This document shows, piece after piece, positions 1 to 10,057 of a stretch of DNA of 17,099 nucleotides; within the stretch, counting starts at the first letter, position 1, and each line of letters opens with the position of its first letter. The notes below the pieces were generated by a model, which saw nothing but the letters and a program-made list of their open reading frames with translations, was not told where the DNA came from and did not search any database. The DNA lies in NCBI GenBank assembly GCA_013416795.1, contig RQSC01000020.1:41857-58955 (forward strand), written 5' to 3'. This stretch comes from Prasinococcaceae sp. CCMP 1430 (taxonomy: Eukaryota; Prasinodermophyta; Palmophyllophyceae; Prasinococcales; Prasinococcaceae). The position numbers and the translations under genes were made by a program.

Positions 1-1129
<1,129 letters not shown>

Positions 1130-1433
1130 GCAGTGGCAGCGCGCCCGCGCACCGTGTGCGCACGCGGCGCGCATTTGCGCCGCGCGCAGCACATGCGGCG
1201 ACGGCGGGCGGCGGCAGGGGGGAGAGATCACGCGCGACGATGCGCGGGAGGAGGCGCAAGCACGGCGCCGCTCGCGGGCCAGCCTGACGGGGCACGGATT
1301 GAGCGGGCTGAGCAGGCGGCGGGCGCACTTTTTAACTAAACTTGGAAACAATGTCAACTGGCACCTCCTGTCCCCCAACCCTTGAGCGTGCGACTCGACG
1401 AATAGCGGTGGCATTTACGGCGGTTGACGGCGG
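1130..1433. other. convergent 3' intergenic region (SQD1 / coiled-coil gene)
   Basis: These 304 bases lie between two stop codons and must hold the 3' UTRs and polyadenylation sites of both convergent genes. A GC-rich half is followed by a more AT-rich stretch around 1328-1352. I see no AATAAA, no RNA gene and no convincing ORF. Confidence 0.6.
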
Positions 1434-4400
1434 CTACGTGAGGACGTCCAGGACGTCCTCCGCGCTCAAGCCCGACAACTCGGCGAGTTCGGCGGCCGCG
1501 GCGGCGCTGGCCGCGTCCACCTCGCGCTCGCGCTGGGAGGTCGCGGAGGCGCCACTCGCGTCGCCGTGGCCCGCCGACTCGGGAGCGGGCGCAGGCTGCG
1601 GGGGCGCCGCCTGGGCGGCGGACGGCACCGCCCCCGCAGCCTTCGCAGCACGCCGCGAGATCCGCGCGCGCTCTGCCGCAGCGGAGGCGGCGGCCGCCGC
1701 CGCTGCCGCCGCCTCGGCCTCCGCTGCCTTGTTCTTGAGCTCCTTGCGCAGCGTGGCCACCTGCATGGACTTGGCCGCGAGCTGCGCCTTGAGCGCCTTC
1801 ACAGACGCGCGCGCTTTCTCCTCGCCCTCGATGCCATCCACGGCCGCGCCTATCTCACGCTCGGCGGTAGCGAGGCGCAACGCTTCCTCCGCGGTGCGCG
1901 CGCGCACCTGCGCGGTGTCGGCGGCCTCGCGCGCGGTGCGCAGCGCCACGCGCATCGAGGCAGCCTCCGCCTTTGCCGCCGAGAGGCGGGCCGCCGCCTC
2001 GGTGGAGTCGGCGCGCGCTCGTTCGTTTTCAGCCACCTCGAGGCGCTCCTTGAGTACGCCCACTTGGTTGCGCACGCGCGCGAGCTCGAGCTTGGTGCGC
2101 TTGAGCTCAGACTGCGTGGCAGCGGCGCGTTCGCCCTGCACGAGCGCCGCGCTGGCGGCGGCGTTCGCCGAGGCGGCGACCGCGGCCTCTGTCTGAGACG
2201 CCTCGCTGCTGCGCGCGCGCAGCAAGCGAATGTAGCGGTCACGCGAGTGGCGAGCCTCCGCGAGCTGCTTGCGCAGGTGCTCCACATCCGACTCCGCGCC
2301 ATCGACGTGTGCTCCATCGGACAATGCGTGCGTTGCCGGCTTGCCCGCCCTTGCGACGCGCACGCCGTAGCCGCGGCTTTTGTGCGGGGCATCCTGGCGC
2401 TGCTGATTGCGAGGTAGCGCCCTGAGGGCCGTTCGCGCTTCGCGCGCTTCCCTCTGCGCCTCCTTGAGGGCTCTCGTCGCCTTCTTCTCTTTGCTGGTGG
2501 CAGCCTTGGCGGCGCTAGTGAGCTCCTTGTTCCTCTCGCGCTCCTCCTCGAGCATGAGCTGCGCGCGCTCGCGCTCGGCGTCAAGGAGCGACTCCGCAGC
2601 GGCGGCCGCAACACTTGCGGCCTCCGCGCGCGAATCGGACGCCGCCGCGGCGGCGGCTGCCGCCGCAGTCGCGGCCTCGAGCGTCGCGCCGCCCTTTTCC
2701 CGCTCAGCACGGGCGCGAGACTCGGCGGCCTCGGCGGCGGCGGCGGCCGCACCCGCAGCAGCGCGGTACTCTGCTGCCTCCTCGTTCGAGGCGGCGAGCT
2801 CCGCAGCAAGCTCACGTATGCGTGCCCCCGCCTTAACCTCGGCGTCCGCCGCGGTGAGCGCTGCGCGCTTCGCGGTGGCCTCGGCCTCTACGGCGGCGCT
2901 CGCAGCACGTCGTGCGGTCTCGTCGGCGTCGCGACGCGCAAGCTCCGACTCTGCCAATGATGCGCGCAGCTCGGCGGCGGTCTGCTCACCACGCAGCGCA
3001 GACGCGGTCGCATCCGCCGCCGCTTTCTCGACCTCAGCGAGCGCGCCGTGTGCCTCCTCCAGCGCGGTCCGCAGCTCCGCCGCCGCCGCTTCGGCGGCCA
3101 CTGCGCGCTCCTCTATGGTGCCTCTCTCCGCGAGTGACACCATCAGCTCGGCCACGGTAGCCTCTGCTGCATCCGCGCGCGCCTCGGCGGCGGTAAGCAT
3201 CTCCGTGAGCCGCGCGAACTCAGCGGCCGCCTGCGTGCGCGCCTCGCTCAGCTTTGTCGCGTACGCTTCCAGAGCGCGCCCCGAGTCTGACTCGAGCGTG
3301 GCCAGGCGTGCTTCCAATTTGTCGCCAACGTCCACTATGCCTTCCATGTCCTGCACGGCGGCGGCGGTGCGCGACTCGATGGCGCCAGCGGCACTCGCAG
3401 CGGACGCAAGCTGTCCTTCGGATTTCTCGACGCGCGCCAAGAGGGCGCGCTGCTGTTCCTCCGCTCCACTGCACGCCCGCGCGAGCACCTGCAGCACGCG
3501 CGCGAGCGCCTCGGCCTGCGCCGCGGCATCACTGCCGCCGCTGACTGCCGCGAGTGTGGTGAGCGCGCTCGACACATCGTCTGCGATCGGAGCCGATGAG
3601 CCTTTCCGAACTGCGGGCCGCCTCACAGCATCCGCCAAACCCTTTTCTAGGATCTCAAGACGCACAGCCGCGTCCTGCGGACCTGCAAGTTGCATCGCTT
3701 GCGCCCGCAGCTCCTCTGGAATCGTCGGGGCGCGGTCAAGACCTCCCATGAATTGGATGGACGATTGCGAAGGAGTGTCCGCCTCGCTCGCTTCACCGCT
3801 CTCGCGATACGCCGCCGGCGTAGCGGCCTCTTCGACGCTATATGCCAGCGGCGCATCGGGCGTGGTCGGCGTCTGGTCCGCACCACTATCGGCGCCTGCC
3901 TCCGGCGAGGTGCTAGCGGACCGACGAAGCACGCCGCGCTTCGGTGAGGGCGTGCCCTCCGCAAAGGTGACCGAGCGTGCTCGCGATGTACCGCGCGATG
4001 TGGGCGCGGGCGGCGTCGAACGGCTGCGCGGCGTCGGCGACGACGAATCACTCGCACGGCGTGGCACGCCTCGCTTCGCAGCAGGTGTGTTCGTGGCCGC
4101 ATCCGCTCCTGCCGCATTCGCCGACCGCTTGGCTTCGCGCCAGCGCTCGTGCGCACCGGAGCGCGAGGGTGGCGGCGTATTCGTGCTTGCGTCGCTCACA
4201 CCACGGCGAAGCACGCCGCGCTTCGGAACCGGCGTGTTCGTCGCCGACTCGACGGTCGAAGGCGGCGCCCTTGCCGGCGAGCGCTTGGCAACGGTGCTCA
4301 TCGCTTTGCCCGTGGCCTTGGCGGCGCTAGGTGGTTTGGCGGCCAGTGCACGCGTGTACGGCGTCGCCAGGCGTGAGATTGGCCGCGGCACAAGCGCTGG

Positions 4401-7400
4401 AGAGGTGTTTCCGGCCTTCAATACACGTGGCGACGCCATTGTCGGCGCCTTCAGTCTCGACGCCTTGGCTGCTCGCCTTGCCGAGGAAGGAGTCGCAGCT
4501 TCCGCCAGCGCGTCGGCGGCGGCGGCGGACGCGAGCGCAAGTTGGGCGAGGGCATCCTCGTCGCCGTCGGCGGCGGCCAGGTCGGCAATCGCCTCTGATG
4601 CGGCCAGACCCTCGCTGCGTCGGGCCGTCTCTGGCGCCGACCCCTGCGCCGGCGTGCCGGTCGCATTGTCGGCCATCGTCACGCTCCGAGCGAGCGCGCG
4701 CAGCTGCTTGCTCAGGCTGACGACCTGGCGCTCTAGCTCGACCACGCGCCCGTCCTTTGTCTCCTTGTTGAGCTCGGATCCCTCCGAGGGGGTCGCCTTC
4801 GCCTTTAGGCCACCCTTGAGCGACTTCTTCTTCTTCGTGGCAGACGCCGGCGTGGTTGGGTTCTCTTGCGCAACGGCCGAACTCGAGGGCACTCCTGGCC
4901 CATCCGCAGTCCGTCGTGGTGTCTCGGCCCCACGCGCCGCCGATTCGCGCGCCATCGCGTCAATTGCACCGCCAAGCTCGGCAACGACAATCCCCGCCGA
5001 CGCCATCTCCGCCTGCACAACAGCTGCGCCTGCCTCTGGCAGCGTTGCTTGCTCCGCAGCGCTCGTGAGGTGCGCCTTGAGCAGGCCCAGCAGGCCGTTG
5101 ACGTTCTCACGCGCCTCTGAGAGCGGCAACGCCTGCCTCGGGGAGAACAGCAAGCCCTCGTCGAAAGCGGCCGCAGCTCCATCCTCTCCAGTCGCTGGGA
5201 AGTCAACCATCGCGGCAGGGGCGCGCGCGAGGCTCGCACGCAGCAGCTGCAGTCGCCTACGGAGGGCCGAGCAAACACCTTCAACGTGGGCACGCTCGCG
5301 CCGCATATTCGCCATGTGCCGAGTGACGGAACGCGCCCAGTCAGCGGCAGGCGTATCCACGCGGGCGGCATCAGCCACCACGGGCGATGGCTCCATAGGC
5401 GCCGATTCGCTGCTGGCAGCCTCTTTCGCGCTGGGCTCATCACCAACTGCCTCGAGCGATGCGGTGACGCCCAGATGCTGAAGTTGAGCCTCGTAGCGCT
5501 TGGCCTGCCTTGCGACCGCGGCGGCCACCGCAGTGCGCTGCGCAACTGCTGCGGCGGCGAGGGCCGCTCCTAAGTCAGCGGCGCGAGTAGGCGTCTCGAC
5601 GGACGCCAGGCGCGCCTCCGTCCTGAGAAGAGCGTCACGAAGCTCGGCCGCCTCCTGCAACGCGGCATCGAGACGTAGCAGTAGCTCCTTCCCCCCCGAG
5701 GCGCCATCAGCGCGCAGCTTGCTCTGGGCCTCCTCCGCCTCTCGTTTGTACATGTCCGCACGCTCCTCGGCCTCCGCCAGTGCCGACTGCATGAGTGCGG
5801 AGCGTTGGCGAGCGGCATCAGCGGCGGCGGCGGCTGCCGTCAACGGCTCGGCGAGCGCTGCCGCCGCAGCGATGCGCTCTGCGTTGCTGGCGTCGCTCGC
5901 GCCCGGGTACGACATTGCAGCAACCTCGTTGCTCGCGCGCAATGTCGCCACCCGCTCGAGCTTCTCCGCACTCGCCCGCGTGAGGTCGTCCAGCTGCCGC
6001 TGAAGGTCTGCGGTGCGCATGTCGGCAGCCTTCTTTGCGGCAGACACGTCGATGAGCTGCGCGTTGGCTGCATTGAGGCTCTCAGAGAGAGCGCTCACGC
6101 GCTGACGCCACACGCCCACGCGCTCCTCCGCCGCGGCGTCGCCCGCGTCACGAGCCTCGCGCTGCGCGGTCACCACTGCCGCCAGGCGCCCCTCCGCCAC
6201 CTCTCGCGCACCCGTGGCGGCCTCCAAGGCGGCCTCGAGCGCACTGACGTGCGATTGCAACGTCTCGATGCCGGGCATCGTTGGTGTTGCACCAGCTTGA
6301 GACACCGACGCAAGCGCCTCGGCTGCGCCCTCCTTGCGCGCGAGAGAGACCGCCTCCTCGGTGTGCCTGCGCTGATCGTCGAGCATGCTCTGCAGCGCGT
6401 TGGTCTCGGCGCGTGCCCCTTGCAATTCCTCGCTGAGCGAGCGCAACCGCACCTGCAGAGACTCGCCTTCGGCAGCTGCCTGCTCCGCCTGCACGCGCAG
6501 GGCCGCCATCTCACGCCGCTCGAGCTTAAGAGCATCTTCAGCGGCCGCCGCGCGCGCTTCGAGCGCCCGTGCGCTCTCCTCAGCCTTGCTCGCACGCGCG
6601 AGCGCAGCGCGCTCGGCCTCTGCTAACCGGTCGATTTCTGCTTGTGCCTGGGCCTGACGCTGCATCATCGATGCGGTCGACGCGTGCGCCGCCATCGCTT
6701 GCGCGCCGACCGACGCCGCACGCTCGCCCTGCTCAACTTCGGATGTCGGCTGCATCGCCTCGACGGTCGCCATGAGCGCCTGCACCTGCATGCCGCGCTC
6801 GGCTGCGAGCGCTGCCGCCTGTTCGGTGCGTGCGAGCGCCTCGGCCTCGCGGCGCTGCGCCTCGCGCGCTGAGTCCCGCACGCGCGCCAGCTCAGCGCTT
6901 AGCGTTGCGCGCTCGTCAACGAGGCGCGCTTCCCAGTTTGCCTCGAGGGCGGCGATGGCCGCCGCATCGATGTCCTTCACGGCCGCGGGTGCTGCACCCG
7001 CGGGCGGGCATGGCTTCGGCGCTCGCCGTGGAGAGCGGGGCGCGGCATCGTCCGCCGGCTCGCGCGAGCTTTCGCGAGCGCGTGCGGCGGCGGCGCGCGC
7101 CTGCTCGAGCGCGTCGCCCATTGCAGCGGCCGTTGCCTCCCACTCGACACGTGCATCGGCAAGCGCCTCCTCGGCCTCCTCCGCTCGACGCTCAGCCGCG
7201 CTCGCTCGCGCCATCGCGGCCTGTTCGGCCGCCGCGAGGTCAGCCGCGCGCGCGCTCAGAGCGCGCGCGGCGGCCTCCGAGTCGAGCTGCTCAGCGTCGC
7301 GCGAGCGCGCCTCGCGCAATGTCGCCTCGCTGCGCCGCGCAGCCTCCTCGCCTTGCTGCGCGGCGAGGCGCATCGCAGCGGCTTCTCCCTCCGAGTAGTG

Positions 7401-8156
7401 CAGGCGCTCGCGCAGGGAGGCAATCTCGTCGCCCGCGCGCGCTTCGGAGGCCTGCAGGCGCTCGTCGAGCGCAGTGATCTCGGCGTCCTTTGCACGCAGC
7501 GCACGCAGGGCGGCGGCCGCGCGCGTGTCACCGGCAGCGCGCTCGCGGGCCGCCGCGGCCGCCGCGGCGGCGGCGGCGTCGGGGGACGCACCCGACAACG
7601 CGGCCACGAGCGACTCAAGCGCCTCCACCTCGCTCGCTCGCGCGTTCTCCTCCGCCTTGAGCAGCTCGTCGACCTCTTCGGAGCCCGGGTCGCCGCCGGC
7701 GGCAGGTGCTTTCTGGTGCGCAAATTGCTCAGCCACGGGCCGCTCGGCCGCCGGAATCCGATGCGCTGCCACCTCGGCCGCCTCGACGGTGAACGTCGCG
7801 TGGCACACGGCCACCTCTCTCCACTGGGCGCCCTCGCCTCCGTCCGAGACGCTGATGTAGAAGGCGTCGCGGTGCTCCACGCCCGGCAGCTCGCCCTCTT
7901 CGAGCTCGGGCCTCACAAACAGGCGCAGCACACCCGCGGCGCCAGCCTCTAGACGCAGCGCACGCGGCGCGCAGCGCCAGCGGTCGGGTGCCGAGGGCAT
8001 GGCGGTCACGACCGCCGCCCCCGCGCCGCCGTTGCGCACGACGACCTCGGTGGACGTCCACTCCCCCACGCGCGCGCCGCCCACCCTCGCGACGGCGGGC
8101 TCGACCGCGATCGCGCCGCTCGCCTCCCCGCGCATCTCTCTTCGCCCCTCCGCCAT
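1434..8156 (-). CDS. giant MSP-domain / coiled-coil protein (about 2240 aa), function unknown
   Basis: The frame is open without an intron for 6.7 kb. The preferred start is the ATG at 8156 (reads MAEGRREMRGE; G at -3 and +4). An in-frame ATG at 8324 would add 56 residues of low-complexity Pro/Arg sequence and is less likely. Residues about 16-127 look like a Major Sperm Protein/VAP-type immunoglobulin fold, with a strand near STEVVVRN, the block DRWRCAPRALRLEAGA, then VLRLFVRP and DAFYISVS. From about residue 150 to 1000, and again from about 1500 to the end, the protein is Ala/Glu/Arg-rich with heptad-like spacing and poly-Ala tracts, as in long coiled coils. Between them (about 1220-1420) lies a basic Ser/Thr/Pro-rich, probably disordered region with three TPxxKRGVxRR repeats. 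There is no C-terminal membrane anchor, so it is not a classic VAP; it ends in SAEDVLDVLT. The layout suggests a cytoskeletal or flagellar/basal-body scaffold, but that is inference. I recognise no named family. Confidence 0.8.
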   Translation of the reverse strand: MAEGRREMRGEASGAIAVEPAVARVGGARVGEWTSTEVVVRNGGAGAAVVTAMPSAPDRWRCAPRALRLEAGAAGVLRLFVRPELEEGELPGVEHRDAFYISVSDGGEGAQWREVAVCHATFTVEAAEVAAHRIPAAERPVAEQFAHQKAPAAGGDPGSEEVDELLKAEENARASEVEALESLVAALSGASPDAAAAAAAAAARERAAGDTRAAAALRALRAKDAEITALDERLQASEARAGDEIASLRERLHYSEGEAAAMRLAAQQGEEAARRSEATLREARSRDAEQLDSEAAARALSARAADLAAAEQAAMARASAAERRAEEAEEALADARVEWEATAAAMGDALEQARAAAARARESSREPADDAAPRSPRRAPKPCPPAGAAPAAVKDIDAAAIAALEANWEARLVDERATLSAELARVRDSAREAQRREAEALARTEQAAALAAERGMQVQALMATVEAMQPTSEVEQGERAASVGAQAMAAHASTASMMQRQAQAQAEIDRLAEAERAALARASKAEESARALEARAAAAEDALKLERREMAALRVQAEQAAAEGESLQVRLRSLSEELQGARAETNALQSMLDDQRRHTEEAVSLARKEGAAEALASVSQAGATPTMPGIETLQSHVSALEAALEAATGAREVAEGRLAAVVTAQREARDAGDAAAEERVGVWRQRVSALSESLNAANAQLIDVSAAKKAADMRTADLQRQLDDLTRASAEKLERVATLRASNEVAAMSYPGASDASNAERIAAAAALAEPLTAAAAAADAARQRSALMQSALAEAEERADMYKREAEEAQSKLRADGASGGKELLLRLDAALQEAAELRDALLRTEARLASVETPTRAADLGAALAAAAVAQRTAVAAAVARQAKRYEAQLQHLGVTASLEAVGDEPSAKEAASSESAPMEPSPVVADAARVDTPAADWARSVTRHMANMRRERAHVEGVCSALRRRLQLLRASLARAPAAMVDFPATGEDGAAAAFDEGLLFSPRQALPLSEARENVNGLLGLLKAHLTSAAEQATLPEAGAAVVQAEMASAGIVVAELGGAIDAMARESAARGAETPRRTADGPGVPSSSAVAQENPTTPASATKKKKSLKGGLKAKATPSEGSELNKETKDGRVVELERQVVSLSKQLRALARSVTMADNATGTPAQGSAPETARRSEGLAASEAIADLAAADGDEDALAQLALASAAAADALAEAATPSSARRAAKASRLKAPTMASPRVLKAGNTSPALVPRPISRLATPYTRALAAKPPSAAKATGKAMSTVAKRSPARAPPSTVESATNTPVPKRGVLRRGVSDASTNTPPPSRSGAHERWREAKRSANAAGADAATNTPAAKRGVPRRASDSSSPTPRSRSTPPAPTSRGTSRARSVTFAEGTPSPKRGVLRRSASTSPEAGADSGADQTPTTPDAPLAYSVEEAATPAAYRESGEASEADTPSQSSIQFMGGLDRAPTIPEELRAQAMQLAGPQDAAVRLEILEKGLADAVRRPAVRKGSSAPIADDVSSALTTLAAVSGGSDAAAQAEALARVLQVLARACSGAEEQQRALLARVEKSEGQLASAASAAGAIESRTAAAVQDMEGIVDVGDKLEARLATLESDSGRALEAYATKLSEARTQAAAEFARLTEMLTAAEARADAAEATVAELMVSLAERGTIEERAVAAEAAAAELRTALEEAHGALAEVEKAAADATASALRGEQTAAELRASLAESELARRDADETARRAASAAVEAEATAKRAALTAADAEVKAGARIRELAAELAASNEEAAEYRAAAGAAAAAAEAAESRARAEREKGGATLEAATAAAAAAAAASDSRAEAASVAAAAAESLLDAERERAQLMLEEERERNKELTSAAKAATSKEKKATRALKEAQREAREARTALRALPRNQQRQDAPHKSRGYGVRVARAGKPATHALSDGAHVDGAESDVEHLRKQLAEARHSRDRYIRLLRARSSEASQTEAAVAASANAAASAALVQGERAAATQSELKRTKLELARVRNQVGVLKERLEVAENERARADSTEAAARLSAAKAEAASMRVALRTAREAADTAQVRARTAEEALRLATAEREIGAAVDGIEGEEKARASVKALKAQLAAKSMQVATLRKELKNKAAEAEAAAAAAAAASAAAERARISRRAAKAAGAVPSAAQAAPPQPAPAPESAGHGDASGASATSQREREVDAASAAAAAELAELSGLSAEDVLDVLT
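3922..4250 (-). repeat. three diverged repeats encoding TPxxKRGVxRR in the giant protein
   Basis: Three related DNA segments (4203-4250, 4056-4100, 3922-3960) encode TPVPKRGVLRRG, TPAAKRGVPRRA and TPSPKRGVLRRS. Their first Thr residues are at about 1308, 1357 and 1402 (ATG 8156 numbering), 49 and 45 residues apart. Two copies still share a nearly identical DNA core (GAAGCACGCCGCGCTTCGG). Each unit joins a Thr-Pro site to a basic cluster followed by an RRxS-like site. Confidence 0.8.
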
Positions 8157-8296
8157 CGCGCCCGCCGAGCGGCAAGGCGGGGCGGGTGAAGGGGGGGGGG
8201 GGAGAGGGAGGAGACCCGCCCCCTTGCGCCGCGCGCCGCGCGCGCGCTCTGGCGCGGGCGCGCGGTGCGCGAAATTCAAAAAGAAACATTTCCTCC

Positions 8297-8313
8297 GTAT
8301 CAAAATGCACGCG
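8297..8313 (-). promoter_or_regulatory. 17-bp shared element, copy 1 (upstream of coiled-coil gene)
   Basis: GTATCAAAATGCACGCG on the plus strand (CGCGTGCATTTTGATAC in the direction of the minus gene) starts about 140 bp upstream of the ATG at 8156. An identical 17-mer occurs at 14663-14679, also upstream of a minus-strand gene. Its AT-rich core in very GC-rich DNA makes coincidence unlikely. It could be a promoter or transcription-start element. Confidence 0.4.
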
Positions 8314-8508
8314 GCCCCGTCCATCCCATCCCATCCACGCGAGGACGCACTGCGTCCCCCTTAACCTTTCGCGTCGAGTCGTCCGGCACGGCAGCACCGA
8401 TACGGACCGCCGGCGCTCGCGTTCGTTTTGACCTGTGACACAGACCCTATTTGGCACCAAGCCCGGTCCGAGTCTATGATCATGGTAAAATATCATCAGA
8501 TGGCAGAT

Positions 8509-8544
8509 GGTTAGGGTAAGGATCTGTAACCTTAACCCTTAACC
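8509..8544. repeat. interstitial telomere-like inverted repeat
   Basis: The left arm GGTTAGGGTAAGG (8509-8521) contains TTAGGG. An 8-nt loop separates it from the right arm CCTTAACCCTTAACC (8530-8544), whose complement is two TTAAGGG-like units. The arms pair with two single-base bulges. Another CCTTAACC-like piece lies at 8359-8367. It could be a scar of telomere insertion or fusion, or a binding site for a telomere-repeat protein in the promoter. Confidence 0.5.
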
Positions 8545-8753
8545 CTCGCGCTCGAGGGCCGCTGCGGCGCCGCTGGCTGGAGGCTCCCGCGGCGCGTGGG
8601 CGGGGAGCGGGGACGGGGGGCTCGCGCCGCCAGTGGGCGCGCCCGCGCCGCCGGCGGCGGCGGAGTCGGAGCGCGCACTCGATCGCCTCGTGACTCAGGC
8701 CTCAACGGCGCGCGCGCGCGCGAGCGCGCGAGTACGCGGCGTTCGCCGACCGG

Positions 8754-9652
8754 TTGTGCGTGAGCGTCGGCCGCGGCGAGGGCCGCCGCATGGTGCTCCG
8801 CGACGCATCGCTGAGCGTGCCGGCGGGCGAGTTGCACATGCTCATCGGTGCCAACGGCGCTGGCAAAAGCACGCTACTCCGCGCGCTGGCTGGGCTGCTG
8901 CGTGCGGATGGGCCGGCGGGCTCGCTCCACGTTGCAGGGCCGCGCTCGGTGGTGATGCAAAACCCGGACCACCAGGTCGTGCTGCCATCGGTGCGCGCCG
9001 ACGTTGCGTTTGGCCTGGGATCGCCAGCGCGCACAGTGAGTACGGAACGACGGCCAACCCAGGACAGCTCCGCGGCGAGCGAGGAGGCGTCTGGCACGCT
9101 GCTGCCGCGCGACGTGCGCCTTCGCGTGGATGCCGCGTTGAGTGCTGTGGGCATGGTTGGCCTCGCCGAGCGGCCTGTCGCATCGCTCAGCGGGGGCCAG
9201 AAGCAGCGCGTTGCGATCGCGGGCGCGCTTGCCGAGCGCTCGGCGCTGCTCCTCCTGGACGAACTGACGACGTTCCTCGACGCCGAGGATCAATGGACGG
9301 TGCGTTGGCGCGTGGGCGCGCGCTCGTGCTGGTGCCTCCAGCGCCGCTGCGCCGAGCTGGAGGGTTTCTGCTGACCGACTTCCGCACGTGCACGACCGCA
9401 CGCACGCGCTTGCGCCCCGCGCGATAGGTCCTGCGCGCCGTGCGAGGCCTGGTGGGTCTCCCCTCCGGCGGCGACGTGCCCATAAGCGCCATCTGGGTCA
9501 CGCATCGCCTCGACGAGGTCGCTGAAGCGGACGGCCTCATCTGCGTGACGGCGCGTGGCAAGCTTGAGCAGCGATCGCTCGCGGGTGTGCCCCGGGAGGA
9601 CAGGCGAAACGTGGCGTGGGAAATGCTGCAGGCCGCCGAGGAGAGGGGCTGA
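8754..9652 (+). CDS. ABCI10: ABCI10-like plastid ECF transporter ATPase, two exons, 5' end unresolved
   Basis: This is an ATP-binding subunit of a prokaryote-type energy-coupling-factor ABC module; in plants ABCI10 acts with ABCI11 and the T-component ABCI12 at the chloroplast envelope. Exon 1 (to 9299) has Walker A GANGAGKST, Q-loop MQNPDHQVVLPSV, signature LSGGQKQRVAIAGALAE, and Walker B/D-loop LLLLDELTTFLD. Exon 2 (9428-9652) has the switch histidine in WVTHRLDE and ends with TGA. The DELTTFLD...WVTHRL pair is typical of the ABCI10 group. The intron is phase 0. The conserved domain begins before 8754 (RLCVSVG). The frame is open from 8694, but the only in-frame ATG is 8790, which would cut off the first strand. 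An upstream exon carrying the ATG and transit peptide is therefore likely. An insertion of roughly 20-25 residues follows AFGLG and begins with a donor-like GTGAGTA at 9036, but the frame stays open. Confidence 0.88.
9300..9427 (+). other. intron of the ABCI10-like gene (128 nt)
   Basis: The donor GTGCGT starts at 9300 and the acceptor GATAG ends at 9427, with a CTGAC branch-like motif at 9371-9375. Reading through would put unrelated residues after Walker B and stop at 9374. Splicing restores the family's FLDAEDQ-to-WVTHRL region in phase 0. Confidence 0.85.
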
Positions 9653-10057
9653 GGGCGCACCGCCTGTGTAAATTGCATGTATCGAACACCCGTCGCGAGC
9701 ACATCGCCGGCGTGCAAGCGGTGGATCCTCCGACGGGAGCGCCACGGCGCGGCGTTCGCCCCTTCCATAAAGTCGAGCCGCCTGGCCTCGGAGCGCGCTC
9801 GCATGGCGGGGCTGCGACGCGGGAGCTCGTGGTCCTCGTCGAGTTTACAGTCGAGGACGTGCAGTGCCGCGCTGCAGGGGGCCGGGAGCAAGGCTCGATC
9901 GCACAATGAACCGAAACTTTTTTACCTTTTTTTTTTCGTCGCAACTTTGGACTTGATCACCAAAAACGATTTCGGTCGTGCAAGTGTGCATATGCCGATG
10001 GCGAGCAGCCTGCGCGGCGAAGCTGGCGGCGAGTGCGGTGGCAGGGGCGCCCGCACT
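9653..10057. other. convergent 3' intergenic region, T-rich tract
   Basis: This lies between the stop of the ABCI10-like gene and that of the small membrane protein gene (minus). A TGTAA at 9667-9671, just after the first stop, resembles the green-algal polyadenylation signal; its use here is unproven. A T-rich stretch at about 9917-9938 is strikingly AT-rich for this DNA. On the minus strand it is an A-rich tract downstream of the 10058 stop. No gene is convincing. Confidence 0.5.

Larger units (their letters stand above)
8157..8790. promoter_or_regulatory. divergent intergenic/promoter region, coiled-coil gene (-) and ABCI10-like gene (+)
   Basis: Two genes point away from each other here, so their promoters and 5' UTRs must share this segment. 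It contains a run of 12 G at 8191-8202 (a C-tract in the 5' leader of the minus gene), an AT-richer patch at 8270-8310, a telomere-like inverted repeat at 8509-8544, and a GTAAG donor-like site at 8516-8520. The plus gene probably has an upstream exon or a 5' intron in this region, but I could not fix its borders. No TATA box is convincing. Confidence 0.45.

Noticed and set aside
2407-5481. 1024-codon open frame on the plus strand inside the giant gene
   Set aside because: It is antisense to the coiled-coil gene and is an Ala/Ser/Arg mirror of its GC-rich codons. It shows no domain or independent protein character. Similar shadows at 1342-2196, 1566-2417 and 5500-7952 are rejected for the same reason.
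8154-8324. ATG at 8324 as start of the giant protein
   Set aside because: The 56 extra residues are low-complexity Pro/Arg encoded over a 12-base homopolymer and a promoter-like element. The ATG at 8156 has a good context and begins just before the MSP-like domain.
9036-9062. Perfect donor-like GTGAGTA with CCCAG 27 nt later, in the ABCI10-like exon
   Set aside because: 27 nt is too short for a normal intron and the frame is open through it. It is kept as a note in the gene entry rather than called.
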